Source: Serratia quinivorans | GTDB taxonomy: Bacteria; Pseudomonadota; Gammaproteobacteria; Enterobacterales; Enterobacteriaceae | Reading direction: 5' to 3' | Length of the DNA: 64,000 nucleotides | Assembly (NCBI GenBank): GCA_900457075.1 | Contig: UGYN01000002.1 | Location: 4,092,001-4,156,000, forward strand | In this document: in pieces, positions 30,042-38,591 of the stretch | Numbering within the stretch: the first letter of the stretch is position 1 | Layout of the letters: the number at the start of each line of letters is the position of its first letter | The notes under the pieces: model-generated | The model's database searches: none | Told to the model about the DNA's origin: nothing | The model's input: the letters and a program-made list of their open reading frames with translations, nothing else | Made by a program: the position numbers and the translations under genes

Positions 30042-30613
30042 TGCTTCCAGGCGGCAGCCAGTGTCTTCAGCATTTCACTTAGCAGCAGCAGCGCGTTCTG
30101 GGGTTGCTGCTCAATTTGTACCTTGACGATGGCTCCGTCGATCAGCATCGACAGCATCTCTGCTCGCTGTTCCCGCTCAGGGATTGTGGGCAGGTGGCTG
30201 GCAATGACTTCGGCCATCTGCTTCTTATGCTGGCGTGCGATTTTTAGGCTCTCTGGTAACATATCCGCCAGTTCCACCGCCGTATTGATAAAAGCACAAC
30301 CGCGGTAATGCGGGCTGCTGAACCATTCCTCAAGGCAGGGCACCAAAGCAAGCATCACATCTCCTCGTCGGGTGGCCTGCTGCTCTAGGGACCGGCTGAA
30401 CCAGCTCAGCCACTGATCATGACGGTAGGCAAGAAACGCCTCAATCAGCTCATTTTTACTGGGGAAATGACGATAAAACGTGACCTTGGCTACGCCTGAC
30501 TCGCTGATGATGCGATCAATGCCGGTCGCGCGTATGCCATCGCGGTAAAACAAATCATGCGCTGTCAGCAGGATGCGCTGACGTGGTGGCAAAGTACTGG
30601 GGGCAACAGACAT
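30035..30613 (-). CDS. TetR/AcrR family regulator
   Basis: Predicted repressor of 192 residues. The N-terminal helix-turn-helix is ILLTAHDLFYRDGIRATGIDRIISESGVAKVTFYRHFPSKNELI in parts (residues 15-58), with the hallmark FYRHFPSK. The ligand domain contains CLEEWFSSPHYRGCAFINTA, a subgroup feature. Start 30613 has AGGAG 8 bases upstream; an in-frame Met 14 codons earlier lies inside the operator. It is divergent from the DUF1348 gene, and two palindromes in the shared promoter are its likely operators. The 3' end overlaps the glyoxalase-fold gene by seven bases on the other strand. Confidence 0.88.
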   Translation of the reverse strand: MSVAPSTLPPRQRILLTAHDLFYRDGIRATGIDRIISESGVAKVTFYRHFPSKNELIEAFLAYRHDQWLSWFSRSLEQQATRRGDVMLALVPCLEEWFSSPHYRGCAFINTAVELADMLPESLKIARQHKKQMAEVIASHLPTIPEREQRAEMLSMLIDGAIVKVQIEQQPQNALLLLSEMLKTLAAAWKHQ

Positions 30614-30646
30614 TAAAACATCTCCTGAAATATCGTTTGGAATGAT

Positions 30647-30666
30647 TGTAGACAACTCTGTCTACA
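30647..30666. promoter_or_regulatory. TetR operator 1
   Basis: TGTAGACAACTCTGTCTACA, palindrome with GTAGACA/TGTCTAC arms around four bases, in the divergent promoter of the TetR and DUF1348 genes. Confidence 0.75.
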
Positions 30667-30682
30667 TGCGCTAGCTTAATTG

Positions 30683-30702
30683 TGTAGACAGTTCTGTCTA
30701 CC
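30683..30702. promoter_or_regulatory. TetR operator 2
   Basis: TGTAGACAGTTCTGTCTACC, second copy of the same palindrome, 36 bases centre to centre from the first. Two equal sites suggest autoregulation plus control of the DUF1348 gene. Confidence 0.75.
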
Positions 30703-30728
30703 TAATGACAACCCAGCAGAGGTGAGCT

Positions 30729-31184
30729 ATGAGCATTAAACCCCCGTTACCGCCGTTTACCCGAGAGTCGGCGATTGAGAAAGTTCGTCTGGCGGAAGAT
30801 GCCTGGAACAGCCGCGATCCTGAACGCGTCTCGCAGGTCTATTCCGTCGATACCCACTGGCGTAACCGGGCGGAGTTTGTTGATGGTCGCGAGGCCGTTT
30901 GCGCATTCTTGCAGCGTAAATGGGCGAAAGAGCTGGAGTATCGGCTGATTAAGGAGTTATGGGCGTTTGATGGGGCGCGTATCGCGGTGCGCTTTGCCTA
31001 TGAATGGCGTGATGATTCGGGCAACTGGTACCGTAGTTTTGGCAACGAGAATTGGGAGTTTAACCCGGACGGTCTGATGATCAACAGACACGCCTGCATC
31101 AACGATATGCCGATCCGCGAGCAGGATCGTCAGTTCCATTGGCCGCTTGGCCGTCGTCCGGATGATATTGCGGCACTGGAGTGA
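30729..31184 (+). CDS. DUF1348 (NTF2-like fold) protein
   Basis: Cytoplasmic protein of 151 residues, SnoaL/NTF2-like. Motifs are [20 protein letters not shown] near residue 22, [34 protein letters not shown] and [10 protein letters not shown], all characteristic of DUF1348. Function unknown; the family is often next to TetR-type regulators, as here. GAGGTGA precedes the ATG. The two TetR operators lie in its promoter, so expression is probably induced by a small molecule. Confidence 0.85.
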   Translation: MSIKPPLPPFTRESAIEKVRLAEDAWNSRDPERVSQVYSVDTHWRNRAEFVDGREAVCAFLQRKWAKELEYRLIKELWAFDGARIAVRFAYEWRDDSGNWYRSFGNENWEFNPDGLMINRHACINDMPIREQDRQFHWPLGRRPDDIAALE

Positions 31185-31203
31185 ATTCGGCTTCTGATTG
31201 TCG

Positions 31204-32091
31204 TTACTGATAATAAGGCCGTAGTTCCGCATGAAGCGCGGAAATAAGACGCTTTTTCCACTCAACTTCTCCCTGCCGATAGTGTGAAAACAGATGGCCA
31301 ATTGCCAGGTTGTCCAGGATGGGCAGGGTGAATAACCCTCGTTTATCGGGTTGTGCACTGAACCAGGGCTGCGGAACTACCGCCATCAGCGGGGCCGCCC
31401 GCAGCACTGGTGGCAACTGGGCATAATCGGCACAGCTGAGCTGGATCCTGCGTTGTAAACCCTGGCGTTCCAACTGACGATCCAGCTCATTTTCCGCCTG
31501 TGGCCAAGGGTGACAGTAATAGTGCGCATAGTTTGCCAGTTCGCTGAAGGCCAGACCGCTCTTGTGCTGCAACCTCTGCTGCAAGGGGCCCCCAAATACT
31601 GCGACCAGGCGAGTGCTGCCAATCAGTGCATAACGCAGTGCGCTGGTACGCTGTTGATGATCGCCCACTGCGATCACCATATCGATGCTGCCTTCCAGCA
31701 GATCGTTCCGCCATGAGCGCCGCTCAAAGTTCTGACAACGGATATCCACATTGGCGAGTGTGCTTTTCTGTGCCAGCAGCGGCAGCAATATCGGATGCAG
31801 TGCCGGCGGTGCAACCAGGTTGAAATGTCGTGGTGCATCCTGCAAATGGCCGAACAGTTCACCGTCCAGCGCAGAGAACAATGGCGTTAGTTTCTCTTTA
31901 AGCGACAGGGCAAACAGCGTCGGCACCTGGCGATGCCCCTCCCGACGAAATAAAGGCTCATTGAGCACTTCACGCAGGCGGGCCAATGCATGGCTGACGG
32001 CCGAAGTGCTGATGCCCAACTTGTCCGCCGTTTTCTGGCTGGAGCCGGTGCTGGTCAACAGATAGAGCACTTTCAGCAGGTTCATATCCAT
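31204..32091 (-). CDS. LysR-family regulator divergent from the lactamase
   Basis: LysR-type transcriptional regulator of about 295 residues. The winged HTH is SSQKTADKLGISTSAVSHALARLREVLNEPLF in parts (residues 17-48), followed by an effector-binding domain (FNLVAPPALHPILLPLL). The start is uncertain: Met at 32091 (MDMNLLKVLYLL), Met at 32085, or the longer frame from 32136. It is divergent from the B3 metallo-beta-lactamase gene with about 95 bases between, the layout of AmpR-type regulators and their lactamases, so it may control it. Confidence 0.85.
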   Translation of the reverse strand: MDMNLLKVLYLLTSTGSSQKTADKLGISTSAVSHALARLREVLNEPLFRREGHRQVPTLFALSLKEKLTPLFSALDGELFGHLQDAPRHFNLVAPPALHPILLPLLAQKSTLANVDIRCQNFERRSWRNDLLEGSIDMVIAVGDHQQRTSALRYALIGSTRLVAVFGGPLQQRLQHKSGLAFSELANYAHYYCHPWPQAENELDRQLERQGLQRRIQLSCADYAQLPPVLRAAPLMAVVPQPWFSAQPDKRGLFTLPILDNLAIGHLFSHYRQGEVEWKKRLISALHAELRPYYQ

Positions 32092-32185
32092 TTGCAGGAT
32101 GTTTATTAATGGCCTTCTTAATTGAATACGTTTCAATATTGGGCTGAGTATACTTCAGCCCCGTTTACCTCCATAGAATTGGAAC

Positions 32186-33082
32186 ATGAAAAAAAACCTT
32201 GGTTATCTGACGGCTATGACGGTTGCTCTGTGTTTCGGCGCTCAGGCGCAGCTTAATCCGGCACAGCCGTTGTCCAGTGCGCCGCCCTATTCGCTTTTTG
32301 AACAGTGGGCGCAGCCGGTCGCGCCATTTCAGATGTTCCCGCATGTTTATTACGTGGGCACCCGCAACCTATCGTCCGTGCTGCTGAGCACGCCGGAAGG
32401 ACTGATTCTTATCGACGCCGCGCTGGACGCTAGCGCTCCGGCGATAAGAGCGCACATAGAGGCTTTGGGTTTTAACATCAAAGATCTGCGCTATATCCTC
32501 AATAGTCACGCGCGTCTCGATCAGGCGGGTGGCATTGCGCGTCTGCAAGTCTGGAGCGGGGCAAAAGTTGTCGCCAGCGCTGCCAATGCCCAACAGTTGG
32601 CGCTTGGCGGCAAACAGGATTTTGCTCTGGGAGATGCGCTGAGCTTCCCGCCGGTGAAGGTCGATATTATCGTCGGGGAGGGGGACAGCATTACCTTGGG
32701 CGACCTGAAATTAACGGCATTGATGACGCCAGGCCATTTGCCGGGGGCCACCTCGTGGCTGACCACGCTACATCAGGGAGGGCAAAGTTACCGACTGGTC
32801 TATGCTGATAGCCTGGCAACGCCGGACTACTATCTGATCGACAACAAAAACTACCCCAGTCTGGTGCAGGATATCCGTGGCAGTTTTGCTCGGTTGGCTC
32901 AGCAGCAGGCGGATATTTTTATCGCCAATAAGGGAACGCGCTTCGATCTGGATAATAAAATGCAACGCCTGCAGGCCGGCGATCTGGATGCGTTTGTCGA
33001 TCGTCAGGGGTTGCAGCAATATGTGCAACAGTCACAACAGACATTTGAGGCGCAGTTAAAACAGCAAAAAAATAAAATGTGA
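32186..33082 (+). CDS. subclass B3 metallo-beta-lactamase, R/Q/K active-site variant
   Basis: Secreted MBL-fold hydrolase of 298 residues with a signal peptide ending GAQAQ. The subclass B3 features are YYVGTRNLSSVLLSTPEGLILID and TPGHLPGATSW (zinc ligand His184). The usual HxHxDH motif reads NSHARLDQAGG: His108, Arg110, Asp112, Gln113, and the last ligand position reads ANKGTRFD with Lys249 in place of His. This H/R-D/Q-K combination is the B3-RQK variant known from Serratia (SPR-1) and some other enterics, which binds metal weakly at one site. Expected substrates are beta-lactams, but physiological role and activity in the cell are not certain. The divergent LysR gene is the likely regulator. 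Confidence 0.88.
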   Translation: MKKNLGYLTAMTVALCFGAQAQLNPAQPLSSAPPYSLFEQWAQPVAPFQMFPHVYYVGTRNLSSVLLSTPEGLILIDAALDASAPAIRAHIEALGFNIKDLRYILNSHARLDQAGGIARLQVWSGAKVVASAANAQQLALGGKQDFALGDALSFPPVKVDIIVGEGDSITLGDLKLTALMTPGHLPGATSWLTTLHQGGQSYRLVYADSLATPDYYLIDNKNYPSLVQDIRGSFARLAQQQADIFIANKGTRFDLDNKMQRLQAGDLDAFVDRQGLQQYVQQSQQTFEAQLKQQKNKM

Positions 33083-33216
33083 ATTGCGCTGGTTGGCTAC
33101 CGTGGCCTGCTGAGGATATTGGCGCGAACCGCACCTATCGACAAAGTGAAATTTGTAGAAAAGCCTTCTCTCTTCTAGACTTAGAGGACAATAAACGTAC
33201 TCAAAGAGGACAAACC

Positions 33217-33547
33217 ATGACGAATAAGCTGGTTTTAGCCATTTGCACTGCAGCGACTTTCACCCTTCTTGCCGGTTGTACGGCTTATGACAGAGCCGCC
33301 AGTTATGTTCAGGAGCCTGTGGTCAGTGATGTAAAAGTAGGAATGACCAAACAGCAGGTACGAGCCATTGCAGGTCCACCGTCAACTACAGCTACTCTGG
33401 TTCATGCACAGGGTACCTGCGACACCTACGCGGTGGCGCCACGTGACGGGAAAAGTACAAACCTATTTTGTTAGCTACAGCGATACAGGCCATGTGATGA
33501 ACAAAGGTTATCAGACTTGTTCAGACTACGACTCCCAGCCTAAATAA
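33217..33547 (+). pseudogene. osmE: osmotically inducible lipoprotein OsmE, frame broken by one extra A
   Basis: Small lipoprotein with a SmpA/BamE-like fold. The first frame shows a lipobox (TLLAGC, residues 16-21), [19 protein letters not shown] and [14 protein letters not shown], then stops at 33474. The missing end, [22 protein letters not shown], is in the next frame. The extra base is in AAA at 33459-33461: with AA the protein reads [17 protein letters not shown] and is 109 residues, the OsmE length. AGAGGAC precedes the ATG. A strong terminator follows at 33572. OsmE is known as stress and osmotically induced; no promoter feature is evident here. Confidence 0.85.
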
Positions 33548-33571
33548 CGGCTGTTATGGTGAGCAATCTGG

Positions 33572-33594
33572 CCCCGCTTCGGCGGGGTTTTTCA
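33572..33594 (+). terminator. osmE terminator
   Basis: CCCCGC-TTC-GGCGGGG stem followed by TTTTT. Confidence 0.85.
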
Positions 33595-33703
33595 TTTTTT
33601 AACCGCCAGTGGCATGAAGTTTAACCAAACGCACTTTTTCCTGCTTTTTTTTGCATGAAACGATAGACATTTCATAACGGTAGCGCTAATATCTGCGCCC
33701 ATT

Positions 33704-33791
33704 GGAAGGATGGCCGAGTGGTTTAAGGCAACGGTCTTGAAAACCGTCGAGTGTAACAGCTCCCAGAGTTCGAATCTCTGTCCTTCCGCCA
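33704..33791 (+). tRNA. tRNA-Ser (TGA)
   Basis: Cloverleaf of 88 bases including encoded CCA: acceptor GGAAGGA/TCCTTCC, anticodon loop CTTGAAA (anticodon TGA), long variable arm typical of serine tRNAs, and GTTCGAATC T-loop. Confidence 0.95.
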
Positions 33792-33797
33792 AATTTA

Positions 33798-33873
<76 letters not shown>

Positions 33874-33911
33874 TATACATATAGTTGTACAGACGGTTAA
33901 TCCCGTCTACG

Positions 33912-33945
33912 AACCCCAGCAATCTTAATGATCGCTGGGGTTTTT
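33912..33945 (+). terminator. terminator of the tRNA Ser-Thr transcript
   Basis: AACCCCAGC/GCTGGGGTT stem with a 14-base loop and TTTTT. Confidence 0.85.
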
Positions 33946-34031
33946 CGTTTTCCGCCCGCGCCGACCGGGTCCTTAAAGGGTATTGTCAGGCGCAAGATGT
34001 TAATCTGCATAAATTGCAACCGGAGGTAGTT

Positions 34032-34238
34032 ATGGGCAGCGGCTTCGAAGATTCAAAAGCTTTGTATATCGGCATATGCACAGTGATAGGCGATGCGGTT
34101 TTGGTGTTAATTAATGAAGAACGCGCCACGGAAAAGGCCGATATCATTGATGTGTTGAAAACGGCAATCACCAGAGAAGGCAGGGATGTCAGTCTGGATG
34201 AGGCTCGTATACTGGCCGTTGAATGGCTGGAGCGTTAA
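34032..34238 (+). CDS. small hypothetical protein
   Basis: 68-residue soluble protein starting MGSGFEDSKALYIG. GGAGG lies five bases before the ATG at 34032, so I prefer this start over a longer in-frame extension that runs back into the tRNA terminator. Sequence is mixed hydrophobic and acidic (LVLINEERATEKADIIDVL), predicted helical, with no domain I recognise. Followed by a small lipoprotein gene; relationship unknown. Confidence 0.6.
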   Translation: MGSGFEDSKALYIGICTVIGDAVLVLINEERATEKADIIDVLKTAITREGRDVSLDEARILAVEWLER

Positions 34239-34348
34239 GCGCTAAAAGCCTATGCTCGCCGGCATTTTCACGAAAACTGACAGTTTGTTGAAAGACAGTG
34301 AGCCATGAATAAGATATAACCAGATAGCGAAAAGATAAGGAGTGTTGG

Positions 34349-34492
34349 ATGAAAAGGGCATTGTTTCTTTTGGTTATTTTAACCCTATCTGGGTGTACAG
34401 GCTCTTTGGGCTCAATATTGGGTGTTATTCCGCAAAGTTCTGACGTTTGCCCCCAGGGGAAAAACTCAATCACGGGTGAATGCCGAGTTTAA
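34349..34492 (+). CDS. small lipoprotein
   Basis: 47-residue predicted lipoprotein, below usual gene-caller size. It has a basic start MKR, a hydrophobic core and the lipobox LTLSGC with lipid-bearing Cys16, then a short mature part with two further cysteines (DVCPQG and GECRV) that could form a disulfide. AAGGAG is eight bases upstream. A strong terminator follows directly. Function unknown. Confidence 0.65.
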   Translation: MKRALFLLVILTLSGCTGSLGSILGVIPQSSDVCPQGKNSITGECRV

Positions 34493-34499
34493 TCATAAA

Positions 34500-34527
34500 A
34501 AAACCAACCGCTAAGGGTTGGTTTTTA
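34500..34527 (+). terminator. terminator after the small lipoprotein
   Basis: AACCAACC/GGTTGGTT stem (loop GCTAAG) with T-run after and A-run before; it may also serve the minus-strand tRNA-Pro in part, though that lies just beyond. Confidence 0.75.
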
Positions 34528-34537
34528 AAGGGATTTT

Positions 34538-34614
34538 TGGTCGGCATGAGAGGATTCGAACCTCCGACCCCCGACACCCCATGACGGTGCGCTACCAAGC
34601 TGCGCTACATGCCG
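34538..34614 (-). tRNA. tRNA-Pro (GGG)
   Basis: 77-base cloverleaf on the minus strand with encoded CCA: acceptor CGGCATG/CATGCCG, anticodon loop ATGGGGT (GGG), TCGAATCC T-loop. Sequence matches E. coli proL almost throughout. In E. coli proL also lies by yejM. Confidence 0.95.
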
Positions 34615-34692
34615 ACGCTGTAACAAATTATACTACCCGTTCCCAATCTCAAATCAAGAGCTCCCCCAACTGACTGATTGTATTTTAAGCAG

Positions 34693-36474
34693 TTAGTTGG
34701 CGATAAAGCGTTTCACATCGGTCAACACCTGCAACAGCAGGGCCAGCTGTGGCTTCTCGTCTTTGATCTCTTTGTCGTTCTTATCGTATGCACGGTAGTT
34801 ACCGCTGCTATCCAATACCAAAGTTTGCGTAGGAGTGGTGATCACTAACAGGCTGTTGTCGCCGGTCGCGACCCAGTTATTCCTGCGCTGGGCGGTAAAC
34901 AGATCTTCACCCTGCGAATAATCATTAGGGTTGGTTTTCACGTGTAGCAAACGCTGCATCAGCGTACGCATCACGTCGTTATGACCGGTCAGTTTACTGA
35001 TGGTCTGTGCCGGGGTGCCCGGCCAGTGGATAACCAAGGGGACCTGCAACTGTTGCTGGTTGAAACTGGTACCCGCACCCCAGTAGCCTTTGCCGGTGTC
35101 ATTAAATTCAACGCCGTGCTCTGCGGTTATCACCACTACGGTTTTATCCAGAACACCACGTTCTTTCAGCGTGCTGAGCACCTGAGCAATTTGCGCATCC
35201 ACATCCTGCGCACCTGCGCGGTAACGCTGAATAAAATCGGCCGGGGCTGGTGTTTTCTCATTGGCCGCAGGTTCAGTACCACGGTAATTGATATAGGAGA
35301 ACCACGGACCGTTACTGTTTTGGTCAGCCAGCCAGCGTTGCCATTGTTGCGTGGTCGCCGCATCATTTTGCTGTTTTGCTGCCGGCAGCGTGAAGTCGGT
35401 CAACAGGGCCTGGCGATACAGGCTGGCGTTAAAACCGTCAGACGAGAACAAACCAAACTGATAACCCTGGGCGCTGAGAGCACTGACCAGAGCGGAAGGT
35501 TTGCGCGCGGCGAGAACGCTGTCCAGATAGGTAGGTGAAATACCGTAGAACAGGCCAAACAGGCCGGTATCCGCATGATTACCGGAACTGTAGTGATCGC
35601 TGAAGCGAACATTTTCCTGCGCGAAACGGGTCAGGGCAGGCATATCCTGTTTCATATCCTGCTCACGAACGCCGTCCACCACGATCATCAGCAGGTTATA
35701 GCCGCTGCCTTTGTCGCTGTAGCTAAGATCGTTCAGCGGATATTCCACCGCAACGGCTTCGGGATTCCCTTGCTGCACCAGGCGGCGTTCATATTCCTGC
35801 GAATCGAGCAGGCCGTGTTTTTCAAGGAATTTACGTGCGGTCATCGGGTACGACAACGGCAGGTTGGCCCGCTGCATGGTGATCGGACGGTAGAAGTTGG
35901 CGTCGGCCCAGATATAAATCAGGTGCGAGGCGAAAAAGGCACTGATGAACAGTGCGGCCAGCGGCTTGCCGAATCGTTGACGGTTCAGACTGCGCAGCTT
36001 TTGCCAGCTCCAGGTACCAAACAGCATCTCCACCAGGAAGATAACCGGCACGCAAATGAACATCAGCTGCCAGTCGCGCGCCAGTTCACTTTGATCCGGG
36101 TTGATCACCAGTTCCCACACCACCGGGTTAAGGTGAAGATGGAAATGCGTGAACACTTCACTGTCTACCAGCAATAGCGTTAACCCGGTGGTAGCCAGGG
36201 CGGCGGAAATAAATCGCAACAGCCGCTGCGACATCACCACAAAGGTGAGCGGGAAAATTACCAGCAGGTAGCCGGCGAAAACGATAAAGCTGAAATGCCC
36301 CAGCAGGCTGACCAGCGCATAAACCCGACCCAACAGGGAAGAGGGCCAGTCGGTGACAAACAGGTAGCGGCTACCCAGCCCGAGGGCAAGCAGGATATTG
36401 AATAAGGCGAACCAGTGCCCCCAGCTAATCATCTGGGAGACTTTTTCACGATAACGCTGACGGTTTGTCACCAT
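34693..36474 (-). CDS. yejM: LPS synthesis regulator YejM (PbgA/LapC)
   Basis: Essential-type inner-membrane protein that senses periplasmic LPS and controls LpxC degradation through LapB. 593 residues: five membrane helices in the first about 190 residues, a short periplasmic link, then a sulfatase/alkaline-phosphatase-like domain (NLLMIVVDGVREQDM, SSGNHADTGLFGLFYG, VVVITAEHGVEFNDTG) that lacks a complete set of metal and nucleophile residues and is thought non-enzymatic. Downstream of yejL by nine bases and probably cotranscribed. Confidence 0.95.
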   Translation of the reverse strand: MVTNRQRYREKVSQMISWGHWFALFNILLALGLGSRYLFVTDWPSSLLGRVYALVSLLGHFSFIVFAGYLLVIFPLTFVVMSQRLLRFISAALATTGLTLLLVDSEVFTHFHLHLNPVVWELVINPDQSELARDWQLMFICVPVIFLVEMLFGTWSWQKLRSLNRQRFGKPLAALFISAFFASHLIYIWADANFYRPITMQRANLPLSYPMTARKFLEKHGLLDSQEYERRLVQQGNPEAVAVEYPLNDLSYSDKGSGYNLLMIVVDGVREQDMKQDMPALTRFAQENVRFSDHYSSGNHADTGLFGLFYGISPTYLDSVLAARKPSALVSALSAQGYQFGLFSSDGFNASLYRQALLTDFTLPAAKQQNDAATTQQWQRWLADQNSNGPWFSYINYRGTEPAANEKTPAPADFIQRYRAGAQDVDAQIAQVLSTLKERGVLDKTVVVITAEHGVEFNDTGKGYWGAGTSFNQQQLQVPLVIHWPGTPAQTISKLTGHNDVMRTLMQRLLHVKTNPNDYSQGEDLFTAQRRNNWVATGDNSLLVITTPTQTLVLDSSGNYRAYDKNDKEIKDEKPQLALLLQVLTDVKRFIAN

Positions 36475-36483
36475 AATTAATTA

Positions 36484-36711
36484 TTAATGCGCTTTATCTT
36501 CACGAATAGAAGCTTGCAGAGCTTCTGCAAACGATTTTGCCAATGTTTTCCGCTGCGCGGGAGCCACACTGGTATTGATCAGATTAGTTACCATGTTGCC
36601 CAGCACCATCAGAGAAAGATCGGTGGGAGTATGGTGTTTTTCCAGAACATTAACCAGCTCGGAGAGCAGCTGTTCAACGTGTTCGTCACTGTAACGGGAT
36701 GATTGTGGCAT
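36484..36711 (-). CDS. yejL: conserved protein YejL
   Basis: 75-residue conserved protein of unknown function (UPF0352). The sequence [20 protein letters not shown] through [21 protein letters not shown] and the end IREDKAH match the E. coli protein closely. I take Met at 36711, the family start; a longer frame adds 11 unrelated residues. First gene of a yejL-yejM pair, divergent from yejK. Confidence 0.93.
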   Translation of the reverse strand: MPQSSRYSDEHVEQLLSELVNVLEKHHTPTDLSLMVLGNMVTNLINTSVAPAQRKTLAKSFAEALQASIREDKAH

Positions 36712-37004
36712 AAAAATTGCGCTCAAAGCCTGACAAAGTCCCATATCTTACCGTATAGGACAGTGATTTTCCGCTCTTTTATCGATTCCCTTTGTCTTTC
36801 AAACCGCAGCGTAGCGGGGCTCCCTTTACGGGGGCTGGGCAACTCTCGTTGTGTCACCTGAAATCCATCGGTTCTGCCAGCCATTTACGACCTGAATGGG
36901 CGCTGGAAATTTATTGATGTCTGGTGATGAGATCACTGCTTTAAAGTTGCAGCACGGTAGCCTTCAGTGTTTGAATACGCGCCTAAAGAACAGGAGGATT
37001 TACC

Positions 37005-38016
37005 ATGAGTCTGGATATCGACCAGATCGCTCTGCACCAGTTGGTCAAACGCGACGAACAAACGCTGGATGTGGTGCTGCGCGATTCTCTGCTGCCCACC
37101 AATGCGGCGGTGGAAGAGATGATGGAAGAGCTGCATCGTGTCTACAGTGCCAAGAGTAAGGCTTACGGCCTGTTCAATGAAGGCAGTGAGTTGGCGGACG
37201 CGCTGCGTACCTGCCGCAAGGAAGATAAGGACTTTCTGGCATTCAGCCGTGCGGCGACCGGTCGCCTGCGCGATGAGCTGGCCAAGTATCCCTTTGCCGA
37301 AGGCGGCGTGGTGCTGTTTGGTCAGTACCGCTACCTGGCGGTGGAGTATTTGCTGATTGCGGTGCTGAACAGCCGCAACAGTTCGCGCGTTAACGAAGAG
37401 CTGGATATCAATACCACTCATTATCTGGATATCAACCACGCCGATATCGTGGCGCGCATCGATCTGACCGAGTGGGAAACCAATCCGGAGTCGACCCGTT
37501 ACCTGACTTTCCTGAAAGGGCGGGTGGGGCCGCAAGGTGTCCGATTTCTTTATGGATTTCCTGGCGGCGGCCGAAGGTCTGGATACCAAGGCGCAAAACC
37601 GGGGCTTGCTGCAGGCGGTTGACGATTACTGCGCCGATGCCCAACTGGACAAGAATGAGCGCCAGTCGGTACGTCAGCAGGTTTACAGCTATTGCAACGA
37701 ACAGCTGCAGGCCGGTGAAGAAATTGAACTGCAGGAACTGTCGAAAGAGATTGCGCCCGTAGGCGAGAAAGATTTTCTGCAGTTTTCCAGCGAACAGGGT
37801 TATCAACTGGAAGACAGTTTCCCGGCCGATCGTGGCACGCTGCGTCAGTTGACCAAGTTTGCCGGCAGCGGCGGTGGTATCAGCATGAACTTTGATGCCA
37901 TGCTGTTGGGGGAGCGAATTTTCTGGGATGCGGCTACCGATACGCTAACCATCAGAGGGACGCCACCGAACCTGCGTGACCAGTTACAACGTCGCCAGAA
38001 CAGCGGCAACAAGTAA
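37005..38016 (+). pseudogene. yejK: nucleoid-associated protein YejK (NdpA), frame broken by one extra G
   Basis: Nucleoid-associated protein, binds DNA and interacts with topoisomerases in E. coli. The first frame runs from [20 protein letters not shown] to [12 protein letters not shown]; the rest, [18 protein letters not shown] to the end, is in the next frame. The extra base lies in GGGG at 37526-37529: with GGG the junction reads [11 protein letters not shown], the family sequence, and the protein is 336 residues, normal length. AGGAGG precedes the ATG. No other lesion is visible, so a sequencing overcall is likely. Ends at a terminator shared with rplY. Confidence 0.9.
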
Positions 38017-38040
38017 TTTCACCGGATCGCAGACAATAAA

Positions 38041-38062
38041 AAACGCCGCAATTGCGGCGTTT
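38041..38062. terminator. bidirectional terminator between yejK and rplY
   Basis: AACGCCGC-AATT-GCGGCGTT stem with A-run before and TTTTC after; serves both convergent genes. Confidence 0.85.
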
Positions 38063-38100
38063 TCTACTTCGGCGTCCCGAAAGGTTCGATTTCGTTGCGA

Positions 38101-38385
38101 TTAAACGCGACGGAAGTCGATGTGAGCCAGTTTCGGCTTGAACGGGTGACGCTGTACAGCCTGAACTTTCACTTTGGTTTCTTTACCGTCGATAACCAGA
38201 GTTACTGCTTCGCTGTAGAATTCTGGTTTGGATTCCATGTTCTTAACAGAATCATGGTCCAGTTCGATGGAAACTGGAGCTTCTTCGCCACCGTAAACGA
38301 TAGCTGGGAATTTGTTGGCAATACGCAGGCGGCGGCTCGCACCCTTACCCTGGTCTTTACGTACTTCTACATTGATAGTGAACAT
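38101..38385 (-). CDS. rplY: 50S ribosomal protein L25
   Basis: Short (94-residue) enteric form of L25 that binds 5S rRNA. The start [38 protein letters not shown] and the end [12 protein letters not shown] match the family. It is a single gene; known to be regulated by its own product through its leader, but I cannot see that structure with confidence in the roughly 200-base leader region upstream. Confidence 0.97.
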   Translation of the reverse strand: MFTINVEVRKDQGKGASRRLRIANKFPAIVYGGEEAPVSIELDHDSVKNMESKPEFYSEAVTLVIDGKETKVKVQAVQRHPFKPKLAHIDFRRV

Positions 38386-38591
38386 TGTTTTTTCTCTAAA
38401 AAGAAAATTTACCCTGCTACAGGCGACCCAGTAGCAAGTTCGATTTACCCGTCGCCTTCCAGACCGCAGCCTGTCATGCGTAGGGTATAACCTGCTTTAG
38501 CACCGGGCGAACCCAGGCAAAGCGGGCGGCAGTTTAACGGAAAGCCGTCCGCAGGGCAATGGAAACCTGCCCGATTTGCCGGCTGTCAGGA

